Shown here: positions 49,213 through 61,602 of the stretch, piece by piece | Position numbering within the stretch: the stretch's first letter is position 1 | Layout of the letters: each line of letters starts with the position of its first letter | NCBI GenBank assembly: GCA_023055355.1 | Contig: JALJCS010000053.1 | Coordinates: 1,374,501-1,438,500, forward strand | From: Agelaius tricolor | Taxonomy: Eukaryota > Chordata > Aves > Passeriformes > Icteridae | Length of the DNA: 64,000 bases | Reading direction: 5' to 3' | Made by a program: the position numbers and the translations under genes | Notes under the pieces: generated by a model | What the model saw: only the letters and a program-made list of their open reading frames with translations | What the model was told of the DNA's origin: nothing | Databases searched by the model: none

Positions 49213-50983
49213 TCCCTCAAGTGCCTCCCATTGTCCAGGCAAAAGCTCCCTCAGCACCTCCTCACGGGCCTTGTGCTACACGCCCTTGCCCAGCTCCCCT
49301 GTCCTTCTGTGCACGCGCTGCAGCCCCTCAAGGAATTTCTGCTGCCCAGGGGCCCACAAGTGCACCCAGCACTGCAGCGGTGGCCGCAGCGCTGCCCAGC
49401 ACAGGGCCACGCTCGCTGCCCTGCTCCTGCTGCCCCACTGCTGCTGACACAGGCCACCAGGCCCTTGGCCTTCTTGGCCACCTGGCCACAGGCTGCCTCA
49501 TCTTCAGCAGCTCAAGGCCGCCAGCCCTGCGTCCCTTGGGCCCACGCAGCTCCCCCCCCACAAAAGTGCCCATGTCACTTCAGATACAGCAGGCACCATT
49601 GCAAGATGGCCTTCCTCTTCCCAGCAACACAAGACAGCGCTCAAGGACTTGCAGCTTCACCCCCACTGCAGGCTCCAAGGCATTTGCCAAAGCTGCAGAC
49701 TGCAGCAAAAGATGCATCGACAGAAACTGGCCGCTTCTGCTTTTGGCTTCACAAGAAGGCTTGGCAACTCCGCACTTTCTTTCTTTGCCTAGGAGGGACA
49801 AGAGTGGCCCCCCCACAGCTGCATGGACCACACAATCCTCCCCTTGCAGCTTATCAAAAGCCAAAAGACAGCTGGCCCAAAGGAGACTGTACAAGTGAAG
49901 AACTACTCAAGGAAAGTGCAGACCGCTTTGCCAAGCCAAGCACACCTTTCCAAACAGGGAAAACAAACAAACCAAGGCCTGCCACCTCCAGCACTACCTC
50001 CTTTGCCCCTGGCCATAGCACTGCAGAAGCCAAGAGATAGAGCTGCCCTGAGTCAAGCAGCCAGATGCTCTCCCAGAAGCACCAACCCTGGGCTGCCTCA
50101 AGGTGACAGGTCAGAGGCCAAGTGCGTTGGTCGCTGCCTGGAGGAAATGCCGAGCTCCTGGCAGGACTCCGGCACCCAGCATCCTCAGCCAGCAACAGCA
50201 AAGTGCTGGCTGCTGCAAAACTTGCAGCTCTGCCTTGCACTAAAGACAGCACCCCACACAACTGGCACTTACAGCTTCAGAATATCCAGCCTCTGGTGTG
50301 AGCACTGATGGAGGCTGGCGGTCATGCAGCTCAGCCTGCTCCTCTTTGGCTTCTTGTCCAGGAGCAGCGGGAGCCAGGGCAGAGACGGCTTTTGCTTCTG
50401 TCATCTGTCAGAAGAGAGGAGCATGAGGGACAGGCCATTTCCTATCATGTAGAATCTCATTTCTTTTCACATCTACCGCCACACCTACTAAGGAAAAATC
50501 GTAACATTTCATGGTGACAGAGGGCTTCTAATTCACAGCTACCAAATTCAAATGGGCCAATTCAGCAGCACTCTAGAGGGATATGAAGTTGATTTTCCTC
50601 CCTGGCTGCTATCAGCAAGAAGGTTGTCTTGGCAGAAGGGAGCTTTAAGTGCTTGAAAGCACTGAAATGCAAAAGTAGGAAAGCGACAGCAATGCCTTGG
50701 CTCCTGCTGCTGCAGACGTAGAAAACTGAAACTGGATCACAATCCCAGCCAGGGCTGAAAAAGGGGCAGAAAACGTTGTCCAGAAGCATCTTTGCTTGCT
50801 GCAAAAAGGAAAATGAACAGGCCTTCTCTTCTTAACAAAACTACCAGCCAACAAAGCACAAGATGGAAAGGTCACCCCCTCCAGTGTCTAAAGGCCTAGG
50901 ATGCAGTGAGGGGATGTTTGGCGGTGAAACAGCCCTCGTGCTGAGCACTGTCACGCAGGCATGGATGGACGTCTGCCTGAAGG
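49213..50983. repeat. Array unit 25 (1771 bp)
   Basis: It has the CGCCACACC insertion (50477-50485) only. CTAGAGGGATATG near 50574 is a rare base shared in part with unit 26, and CAATGCC near 50690 is private. Minus-strand exon 50273-50404. Confidence 0.95.
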
Positions 50984-52752
50984 TCCCTCAAGAGCCTCCC
51001 ATTGTCCAGGCAAAAGCTCCCTCAGCACCTCCTCACGGGCCTTGTGCTACACCCCCTTGCCCATCTCCCCTGTCCTTCTGTGCACGCGCTGCAGCCCCTC
51101 AAGGAATTTCTGCTGCCCAGGGGCCCACAAGTGCACCCAGCACTGCAGCGGTGGCCGCAGCACTGCCCAGCACAGGGCCACGCTCGCTGCCCTGCTCCTG
51201 CTGCCCCACTGCTGCTGACACAGGCCACCATGCCCTTGGCCTTCTTGGCCACCTGGCCACAGGCTGCCTCATCTTCAGCAGCTCAAGGCCGCCAGCCCTG
51301 CGTCCCTTGGGCCCACGCAGCTCCCCCCCCACAAAAGTGCCCATGTCACTTCAGATACAGCAGGCACCATTGCAAGATGGCCTTCCTCTTCCCAGCAAAA
51401 CAAGACAGCGCTCAAGGACTTGCAGCTTCACCCCCACTGCAGGCTCCAAGGCATTTGCCAAAGCTGCAGACTGCAGCAAAAGATGCATCGACAGAAACTG
51501 GCCGCTTCTGCTTTTGGCTTCACAAGAAGGCTTGGCAACTCCGCACTTTCTTTCTTTGCCTAGGAGGGACAAGAGTGGCCCCCCCACAGCTGCATGGACC
51601 ACACAATCCTCCCCTTGCAGCTTATGAAAAGCCAAAAGACAGCTGGCCCAAAGGAGACTGTACAAGTGAAGAACTACTCAAGGAAAGTGCAGACCGCTTT
51701 GCCAAGCTAAGCACACCTTTCCAAACAGGGAAAACAAACAAACCAAGGCCTGCCACCTCCAGCACTACCTGCTTTGCCCCTGGCCATAGCACTGCAGAAG
51801 CCAAGAGATAGAGCTGCCCTGAGTCAAGCAGCCAGATGCTCTCCCAGAAGCACCAACCCTGGGCTGCCTCAAGGTGACAGGTCAGAGGCCAAGTGCGTTG
51901 GTCGCTGCCTGGAGGAAATGCCGAGCTCCTGGCAGGACTCCGGCACCCAGCATCCTCAGCCAGCAACAGCAAAGTGCTGGCTGCTGCAAAACTTGCAGCT
52001 CTGCCTTGCACTAAAGACAGCACCCCACACAACTGGCACTTACAGCTTCAGAATATCCAGCCTCTGGTGTGAGCACTGATGGAGGCTGGCGGTCATGCAG
52101 CTCAGCCTGCTCCTCTTTGGCTTCTTGTCCAGGAGCAGCGGGAGCCAGGGGAGAGACGGCTTTTGCTTCTGTCATCTGTCAGAAGAGAGGAGCATGAGGG
52201 ACAGGCCATTTCCTATCATGTAGAATCTCATTTCTTTTCACATCTACCACCACCTACTAAGGAAAAATCGTCCATATTTCATGGTGACAGAGGGCTTCTA
52301 ATTCACAGCTACCAAATTCAAATGGGCCAATTCAGCAGCACTCTAGAGGGATACGAAGTTGATTTTCCTCCCTGGCTGCTATCAGCAAGAAGGTTGTCTG
52401 GCAGAAGGGAGCTTTAAGTGTTTGAAAGCACTGAAATGCAAAAGTAGGAAAGCGACAGCAACGCCTTGGCTCCTGCTGCTGCAGACGTAGAAAACTGAAA
52501 CTGGATCACAATCCCAGCCAGGGCTGAAAAAGGGGCAGGAAACGTTGTCCAGAAGCATCTTTGCTTGCTGCAAAAAGGAAAATGAACAGGCCTTCTCTTC
52601 TTAACAAAACTACCAGCCAACAAAGCAAAAGATGGAAAGGTCACCCCCTCCAGTGTCTAAAGGCCTAGGATGCAGTGAGGGGATGTTTGGCGGTGAAACA
52701 GCCCTCGTGCTGAGCACTGTCACGCAGGCATGGATGGACGTCTGCCTGAAGG
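50984..52752. repeat. Array unit 26 (1769 bp)
   Basis: It has the GTCTGG deletion (52395-52400) without the insertion. Private changes include CCCATCTCC near 51060, GCAGCACTGCC near 51167, GCTAAGC near 51706 (a TAA in a plus-strand frame) and AGTGTTTG in the hairpin. Minus-strand exon 52044-52175 has Pro at codon 9. Confidence 0.95.
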
Positions 52753-54522
52753 TCCCTCAAGAGCCTCCCATTGTCCAGGCAAAAGCTCCCTCAGCACCTC
52801 CTCACGGGCCTTGTGCTACACACCCTTGCCCAGCTCCCCTGTCCTTCTGTGCACGCGCTGCAGCCCCTCAAGGAATTTCTGCTGCCCAGGGGCCCACAAG
52901 TGCACCCAGCACTGCAGCGGTGGCCGCAGCGCTGCCCAGCACAGGGCCACGCTCGCTGCCCTGCTCCTGCTGCCCCACTGCTGCTGACACAGGCCACCAG
53001 GCCCTTGGCCTTCTTGGCCACCTGGCCACAGGCTGCCTCATCTTCAGCAGCTCAAGGCCGCCAGCCCTGCGTCCCTTGGGCCCACGCAGCTCCTCCCCCA
53101 CAAAGGTGCCCATGTCACTTCAGATACAGCAGGCACCATTGCAAGATGGCCTTCCTCTTCCCAGCAACACAAGACAGCGCTCAAGGACTTGCAGCTTCAC
53201 CCCCACTGCAGGCTCCAAGGCATTTGCCAAAGCTGCAGACTGCAGCAAAAGATGCTTCTACAGAAACTGGCCGCTTCTGCTTTTGGCTTCACAAGAAGGC
53301 TTGGCAACTCCGCACTTTCTTTCTTTGCCTAGGAGGGACAAGAGTGGCCCCCCCACAGCTGCATGGACCACACAATCCTCCCCTTGCAGCTTATCAAAAG
53401 CCAAAAGACAGCTGGCCCAAAAGAGACTGTACAAGTGAAGAACTACTCAAAGAAAGTGCAGACCGCTTTGCCAAGCCAAGCACACCTTTCCAAACAGGGA
53501 AAACAAACAAACCAAGGCCTGCCACCTCCAGCACTACCTGCTTTGCCCTTGGCCATAGCACTGCAGAAGCCGAGAGATAGAGCTGCCCTGAGTCAAGCAG
53601 CCAGATGCTCTCTCAGAAGCACCAGCCCTGGGCTGCCTCAAGGTGACAGGTCAGAGGCCAAGTGCGTTGGTCGCTGCCTGGAGGAAATGCCGAGCTCCTG
53701 GCAGGACTCTGGCACCCAGCATCCTCAGCCAGCAACAGCAAAGTGCTGGCTGCTGCAAAACTTGCAGCTCTGCCTTGCACTAAAGACAGCACCCCACACA
53801 ACTGGCACTTACGGCCTCAGAATATCCAGTCTCTGGTGTCAGCACTGATGGAGGCTGGCGGTCATGCAGCTCAGCCTGCTCCTCTTTGGCTTCTTGTCCA
53901 GGAGCAGCGGGAGCCAGGGGAGAGACGGCTTTTGCTTCTGTCATCTGTCAGAAGAGAGGAGCATGAGGGACAGGCCATTTCCTATCATGTAGAATCTCAT
54001 CTCTTTTCACATCTACCACCACCTACTAAGGAAAAATCGTCCATATTTCATGGTGACAGAGGGCTTCTAATTCACAGCTACCAAATTCAAATGGGCCAAT
54101 TCAGCAGCACTCTAGATGGATACGAAGTTGATTTTCCTCCCTGGCTGCTATCAGCAAGAAGGTTGTCTTGGCAGAAGGGAGCTTTAAGTGCTTGAAAGCA
54201 CTGAAATGCAAAAGTAGGAAAGCGACAGCAACGCCTTGGCTCCTGCTGCTGCAGACGTAGAAAACTGAAACTGGATCACAATCCCAGCCAGGGCTGAAAA
54301 AGGGGCAGGAAACGTTGTCCAGAAGCATCTTTGCTTGCTGCAAAAAGGAAAATGAACAGGCCTTCTCTTCTTAACAAAACTACCAGCCAACAAAGCAAAA
54401 GATGGAAAGGTCACCCCCTCCAGTGTCTAAAGGCCTAGGATGCAGTGAGGGGATGTTTGGCGGTGAAACAGCCCTCGTGCTGAGCACTGTCACGCAGGGA
54501 TGGATGGACGTCTGCCTGAAGG
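52753..54522. repeat. Array unit 27
   Basis: CTACACACCC, CTCCTCCCCC, AAAGGTGCCC and GCTTCTACAG in the first half are shared only with partial unit 33. Minus-strand exon 53813-53944 matches unit 24 in its Thr and GAG GCC variants. CTCTCTCAG near 53610 is private. Confidence 0.95.
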
Positions 54523-56292
54523 TCCCTCAAGAGCCTCCCATTGTCCAGGCAAAAGCTCCCTCAGCACCTCCTCACGGGCCTTGTGCTACACGCCCTTGCC
54601 CAGCTCCCCTGTCCTTCTGTGCACGCGCTGCAGCCCCTCAAGGACTTTCTGCTGCCCAGGGGCCCACAAGTGCACCCAGCACTGCAGCGGTGGCCGCAGC
54701 GCTGCCCAGCACAGGGCCACGCTCGCTGCCCTGCTCCTGCTGCCCCACTGCTGCTGACACAGGCCACCAGGCCCTTGGCCTTCTTGGCCACCTGGCCACA
54801 GGCTGCCTCATCTTCAGCAGCTCAAGGCCGCCAGCCCTGCGTCCCTTGGGCCCACGCAGCTCCCCCCCCACAAAAGTGCCCATGTCACTTCAGATACAGC
54901 AGGCGCCATTGCAAGATGGCCTTCCTCTTCCCAGCAACACAAGACAGCACTCAAGGACTTGCAGCTTCACCCCCACTGCAGGCTCCAAGGCATTTGCCAA
55001 AGCTGCAGACTGCAGCAAAAGATGCATCGACAGAAACTGGCCGCTTCTGCTTTTGGCTTCACAAGAAGGCTTGGCAACTCCGCACTTTCTTTCTTTGCCT
55101 AGGAGGTACAAGAGTGGCCCCCCCACAGCTGCATGGACCACACAATCCTCCCCTTGCAGCTTATCAAAAGCCAAAAGACAGCTGGCCCAAAAGAGACTGT
55201 ACAAGTGAAGAACTACTCAAGGAAAGTGCAGACCGCTTTGCCAAGCCAAGCACACCTTTCCAAACAGGGAAAACAAACAAACCAAGGCCTGCCACCTCCA
55301 GCACTACCTCCTTTGCCCCTGGCCATAGCACTGCAGAAGCCAAGAGATAGAGCTGCCCTGAGTCAAGCAGCCAGATGCTCTCCCAGAAGCACCAGCCCTG
55401 GGCTGCCTCAAGGTGACAGGTCAGAGGCCAAGTGCGTTGGTCGCTGCCTGGAGGAAATGCCGAGCTCCTGGCAGGACTCCGGCACCCAGCATCCTCAGCC
55501 AGCAACAGCAAAGTGCTGGCTGCTGCAAAACTTGCAGCTCTGCCTTGCACTAAAGACAGCACCCCACACAACTGGCACTTACAGCTTCAGAATATCCAGC
55601 CTCTGGTGTGAGCACTGATGGAGGCTGGCGGTCATGCAGCTCAGCCTGCTCCTCTTTGGCTTCTTGTCCAGGAGCAGCGGGAGCCAGGGCAGAGACGGCT
55701 TTTGCTTCTGTCATCTGTCAGAAGAGAGGAGCATGAGGGACAGGCCATTTCCTATCATGCAGAATCTCATCTCTTTTCACATCTACCACCACCTACTAAG
55801 GAAAAATCGTCCATATTTCATGGTGACAGAGGGCTTCTAATTCACAGCTACCAAATTCAAATGGGCCAATTCAGCAGCACTCTAGATGGATACAAAGTTG
55901 ATTTTCCTCCCTGGCTGCTATCAGCAAGAAGGTTGTCTTGGCAGAAGGGAGCTTTAAGTGCTTGAAAGCACTGAAATGCAAAAGTAGGAAAGCGACAGCA
56001 ACGCCTTGGCTCCTGCTGCTGCAGACGTAGAAAACTGAAACTGGATCACAATCCCAGCCAGGGCTGAAAAAGGGGCAGGAAACGTTGTCCAGAAGCATCT
56101 TTGCTTGCTGCAAAAAGGAAAATGAACAGGCCTTCTCTTCTTAACAAAACTACCAGCCAACAAAGCACAAGATGGAAAGGTCACCCCCTCCAGTGTCTAA
56201 AGGCCTAGGATGCAGTGAGGGGATGTTTGGCGGTGAAACAGCCCTCGTGCTGAGCACTGTCACGCAGGGATGGATGGACGTCTGCCTGAAGG
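54523..56292. repeat. Array unit 28
   Basis: G-type with GGACTTTCTG, GCGCCATTGC and a private GACAGCACTC near 54944. Minus-strand exon 55583-55714. Confidence 0.95.
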
Positions 56293-58062
56293 TCCCTCAA
56301 GAGCCTCCCATTGTCCAGGCAAAAGCTCCCTCAGCACCTCCTCACGGGCCTTGTGCTACACGCCCTTGCCCAGCTCCCCTGTCCTTCTGTGCACGCGCTG
56401 CAGCCCCTCAAGGACTTTCTGCTGCCCAGGGGCCCACAAGTGCACCCAGCACTGCAGCGGTGGCCGCAGCGCTGCCCAGCACAGGGCCACGCTCGCTGCC
56501 CTGCTCCTGCTGCCCCACTGCTGCTGACACAGGCCACCAGGCCCTTGGCCTTCTTGGCCACCTGGCCACAGGCTGCCTCATCTTCAGCAGCTCAAGGCCG
56601 CCAGCCCTGCGTCCCTTGGGCCCACGCAGCTCCCCCCCCACAAAAGTGCCCATGTCACTTCAGATACAGCAGGCGCCATTGCAAGATGGCCTTCCTCTTC
56701 CCAGCAACACAAGACAGCGCTCAAGGACTTGCAGCTTCACCCCCACTGCAGGCTCCAAGGCATTTGCCAAAGCTGCAGACTGCAGCAAAAGATGCATCGA
56801 CAGAAACTGGCCGCTTCTGCTTTTGGCTTCACAAGAAGGCTTGGCAACTCCGCACTTTCTTTCTTTGCCTAGGAGGTACAAGAGTGGCCCCCCCACAGCT
56901 GCATGGACCACACAATCTTCCCCTTGCAGCTTATCAAAAGCCAAAAGACAGCTGGCCCAAAAGAGACTGTACAAGTGAAGAACTACTCAAAGAAAGTGCA
57001 GATTGCTTTCCCAAGCCAAGCACTCCTTTCCAAACAGGGAAAACAAGCAAACCAAGGCCTGCCGCCTCCAGCACTACCTGCTTTGCCCTTGGCCATAGCA
57101 CTGCAGAAGCCGAGAGATAGAGCTGCCCTGAGTCAAGCAGCCAAATGCTCTCCCAGAAGCACCAGCCCTGGGCTGCCTCAAGGTGACAGGTCAGAGGCCA
57201 AGTGCGTTGGTCGCTGCCTGGAGGAAATGCCGAGCTCCTGGCAGGACTCCGGCACCCAGCATCCTCAGCCAGCAACAGCAAAGTGCTGGCTGCTGCAAAA
57301 CTTGCAGCTCTGCCTTGCACTAAAGACAGCACCCCACACAACTGGCACTTACAGCTTCAGAATATCCAGCCTCTGGTGTGAGCACTGATGGAGGCTGGCG
57401 GTCATGCAGCTCAGCCTGCTCCTCTTTGGCTTCTTGTCCAGGAGCAGCGGGAGCCAGGGCAGAGACGGCTTTTGCTTCTGTCATCTGTCAGAAGAGAGGA
57501 GCATGAGGGACAGGCCATTTCCTATCATGCAGAATCTCATCTCTTTTCACATCTACCACCACCTACTAAGGAAAAATCGTCCATATTTCATGGTGACAGA
57601 GGGCTTCTAATTCACAGCTACCAAATTCAAATGGGCCAATTCAGCAGCACTCTAGATGGATACAAAGTTGATTTTCCTCCCTGGCTGCTATCAGCAAGAA
57701 GGTTGTCTTGGCAGAAGGGAGCTTTAAGTGCTTGAAAGCACTGAAATGCAAAAGTAGGAAAGCGACAGCAACGCCTTGGCTCCTGCTGCTGCAGACGTAG
57801 AAAACTGAAACTGGATCACAATCCCAGCCAGGGCTGAAAAAGGGGCAGAAAACGTTGTCCAGAAGCATCTTTGCTTGCTGCAAAAAGGAAAATGAACAGG
57901 CCTTCTCTTCTTAACAAAACTACCAGCCAACAAAGCACAAGATGGAAAGGTCACCCCCTCCAGTGTCTAAAGGCCTAGGATGCAGTGAGGGGATGTTTGG
58001 CGGTGAAACAGCCCTCGTGCTGAGCACTGTCACGCAGGGATGGATGGATGTCTGCCTGAAGG
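56293..58062. repeat. Array unit 29
   Basis: This is the first unit with the CAATCTTCC (56913) and GCCAAATGC (57142) variants that mark units 29-32. It ends GGATGGATGTC. Minus-strand exon 57353-57484. Confidence 0.95.
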
Positions 58063-59832
58063 TCCCTCAAGTGCCTCCCATTGTCCAGGCAAAAGCTCCC
58101 TCAGCACCTCCTCACGGGCCTTGTGCTACACGCCCTTGCCCAGCTCCCCTGTCCTTCTGTGCACGCGCTGCAGCCCCTCAAGGACTTTCTGCTGCCCAGG
58201 GGCCCACAAGTGCACCCAGCACTGCAGCGGTGGCCGCAGCGCTGCCCAGCACAGGGCCACGCTCGCTGCCCTGCTCCTGCTGCCCCACTGCTGCTGACAC
58301 AGGCCACCAGGCCCTTGGCCTTCTTGGCCACCTGGCCACAGGCTGCCTCATCTTCAGCAGCTCAAGGCCGCCAGCCCTGCGTCCTTTTGGCGCACGCAGC
58401 TCCCCCGCCACAAAACTGCCCATGTCACTTCAGATACAGCAGGCACCATTGCAAGATGGCCTTCCTCTTCCCAGCAACACAAGACAGCGCTCAAGGACTT
58501 GCAGCTTCACCCCCACTGCAGGCTCCAAGGCATTTGCCAAAGCTGCAGACTGCAGCAAAAGATGCATCGACAGAAACTGGCCGCTTCTGCTTTTGGCTTC
58601 ACAAGAAGGCTTGGCAACTCCGCACTTTCTTTCTTTGCCTAGGAGGGACAAGAGTGGCCCCCCCACAGCTGCATGGACCACACAATCTTCCCCTTGCAGC
58701 TTATCAAAAGCCAAAAGACAGCTGGCCCAAAAGAGACTGTACAAGTGAAGAACTACTCAAAGAAAGTGCAGATTGCTTTCCCAAGCCAAGCACTCCTTTC
58801 CAAACAGGGAAAACAAGCAAACCAAGGCCTGCCGCCTCCAGCACTACCTGCTTTGCCCTTGGCCATAGCACTGCAGAAGCCAAGAGATAGAGCTGCCCTG
58901 AGTCAAGCAGCCAAATGCTCTCCCAGAAGCACCAGCCCTGGGCTGCCTCAAGGTGACAGGTCAGAGGCCAAGTGCGTTGGTCGCTGCCTGGAGGAAATGC
59001 CGAGCTCCTGGCAGGACTCCGGCACCCAGCATCCTCAGCCAGCAACAGCAAAGTGCTGGCTGCTGCAAAACTTGCAGCTCTGCCTTGCACTAAAGACAGC
59101 ACCCCACACAACTGGCACTTACAGCTTCAGAATATCCAGCCTCTGGTGTGAGCACTGATGGAGGCTGGCGGTCATGCAGCTCAGCCTGCTCCTCTTTGGC
59201 TTCTTGTCCAGGAGCAGCGGGAGCCAGGGCAGAGACGGCTTTTGCTTCTGTCATCTGTCAGAAGAGAGGAGCATGAGGGACAGGCCATTTCCTATCATGC
59301 AGAATCTCATCTCTTTTCACATCTACCACCACCTACTAAGGAAAAATCGTCCATATTTCATGGTGACAGAGGGCTTCTAATTCACAGCTACCAAATTCAA
59401 ATGGGCCAATTCAGCAGCACTCTAGATGGATACAAAGTTGATTTTCCTCCCTGGCTGCTATCAGCAAGAAGGTTGTCTTGGCAGAAGGGAGCTTTAAGTG
59501 CTTGAAAGCACTGAAATGCAAAAGTAGGAAAGCGACAGCAACGCCTTGGCTCCTGCTGCTGCAGACGTAGAAAACTGAAACTGGATCACAATCCCAGCCA
59601 GGGCTGAAAAAGGGGCAGGAAACGTTGTCCAGAAGCATCTTTGCTTGCTGCAAAAAGGAAAATGAACAGGCCTTCTCTTCTTAACAAAACTACCAGCCAA
59701 CAAAGCACAAGATGGAAAGGTCACCCCCTCCAGTGACTAAAGGCCTAGGATGCAGTGAGGGGATGTTTGGCGGTGAAACAGCCCTCGTGCTGAGCACTGT
59801 CACGCAGGGATGGATGGACGTCTGCCTGAAGG
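58063..59832. repeat. Array unit 30
   Basis: F-type with GGACTTTCTG, AAACTGCCC and CAATCTTCC. It ends GTGACTAAAG. By eye it is identical to unit 32. Minus-strand exon 59123-59254. Confidence 0.95.
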
Positions 59833-61602
59833 TCCCTCAAGAGCCTCCCATTGTCCAGGCAAAAGCTCCCTCAGCACCTCCTCACGGGCCTTGTGCTACA
59901 CGCCCTTGCCCAGCTCCCCTGTCCTTCTGTGCACGCGCTGCAGCCCCTCAAGGAATTTCTGCTGCCCAGGGGCCCACAAGTGCACCCAGCACTGCAGCGG
60001 TGGCCGCAGCGCTGCCCAGCACAGGGCCACGCTCGCTGCCCTGCTCCTGCTGCCCCACTGCTGCTGACACAGGCCACCAGGCCCTTGGCCTTCTTGGCCA
60101 CCTGGCCACAGGCTGCCTCATCTTCAGCAGCTCAAGGCCGCCAGCCCTGCGTCCCTTGGGCCCACGCAGCTCCCCCCCCACAAAAGTGCCCATGTCACTT
60201 CAGATACAGCAGGCGCCATTGCAAGATGGCCTTCCTCTTCCCAGCAACACAAGACAGCGCTCAAGGACTTGCAGCTTCACCCCCACTGCAGGCTCCAAGG
60301 CATTTGCCAAAGCTGCAGACTGCAGCAAAAGATGCATCGACAGAAACTGGCCGCTTCTGCTTTTGGCTTCACAAGAAGGCTTGGCAACTCCGCACTTTCT
60401 TTCTTTGCCTAGGAGGGACAAGAGTGGCCCCCCCACAGCTGCATGGACCACACAATCTTCCCCTTGCAGCTTATCAAAAGCCAAAAGACAGCTGGCCCAA
60501 AAGAGACTGTACAAGTGAAGAACTACTCAAAGAAAGTGCAGATTGCTTTCCCAAGCCAAGCACTCCTTTCCAAACAGGGAAAACAAGCAAACCAAGGCCT
60601 GCCGCCTCCAGCACTACCTGCTTTGCCCTTGGCCATAGCACTGCAGAAGCCGAGAGATAGAGCTGCCCTGAGTCAAGCAGCCAAATGCTCTCCCAGAAGC
60701 ACCAGCCCTGGGCTGCCTCAAGGTGACAGGTCAGAGGCCAAGTGCGTTGGTCGCTGCCTGGAGGAAATGCCGAGCTCCTGGCAGGACTCCGGCACCCAGC
60801 ATCCTCAGCCAGCAACAGCAAAGTGCTGGCTGCTGCAAAACTTGCAGCTCTGCCTTGCACTAAAGACAGCACCCCACACAACTGGCACTTACAGCTTCAG
60901 AATATCCAGCCTCTGGTGTGAGCACTGATGGAGGCTGGCGGTCATGCAGCTCAGCCTGCTCCTCTTTGGCTTCTTGTCCAGGAGCAGCGGGAGCCAGGGC
61001 AGAGACGGCTTTTGCTTCTGTCATCTGTCAGAAGAGAGGAGCATGAGGGACAGGCCATTTCCTATCATGCAGAATCTCATCTCTTTTCACATCTACCACC
61101 ACCTACTAAGGAAAAATCGTCCATATTTCATGGTGACAGAGGGCTTCTAATTCACAGCTACCAAATTCAAATGGGCCAATTCAGCAGCACTCTAGATGGA
61201 TACAAAGTTGATTTTCCTCCCTGGCTGCTATCAGCAAGAAGGTTGTCTTGGCAGAAGGGAGCTTTAAGTGCTTGAAAGCACTGAAATGCAAAAGTAGGAA
61301 AGCGACAGCAACGCCTTGGCTCCTGCTGCTGCAGACGTAGAAAACTGAAACTGGATCACAATCCCAGCCAGGGCTGAAAAAGGGGCAGAAAACGTTGTCC
61401 AGAAGCATCTTTGCTTGCTGCAAAAAGGAAAATGAACAGGCCTTCTCTTCTTAACAAAACTACCAGCCAACAAAGCACAAGATGGAAAGGTCACCCCCTC
61501 CAGTGTCTAAAGGCCTAGGATGCAGTGAGGGGATGTTTGGCGGTGAAACAGCCCTCGTGCTGAGCACTGTCACGCAGGGATGGATGGATGTCTGCCTGAA
61601 GG
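59833..61602. repeat. Array unit 31
   Basis: The first half is G-type with GGAATTTCTG and GGGACAAG, unlike unit 29. From about 60421 onward it is a copy of unit 29, including GCCGAGAG. Minus-strand exon 60893-61024. Confidence 0.95.
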
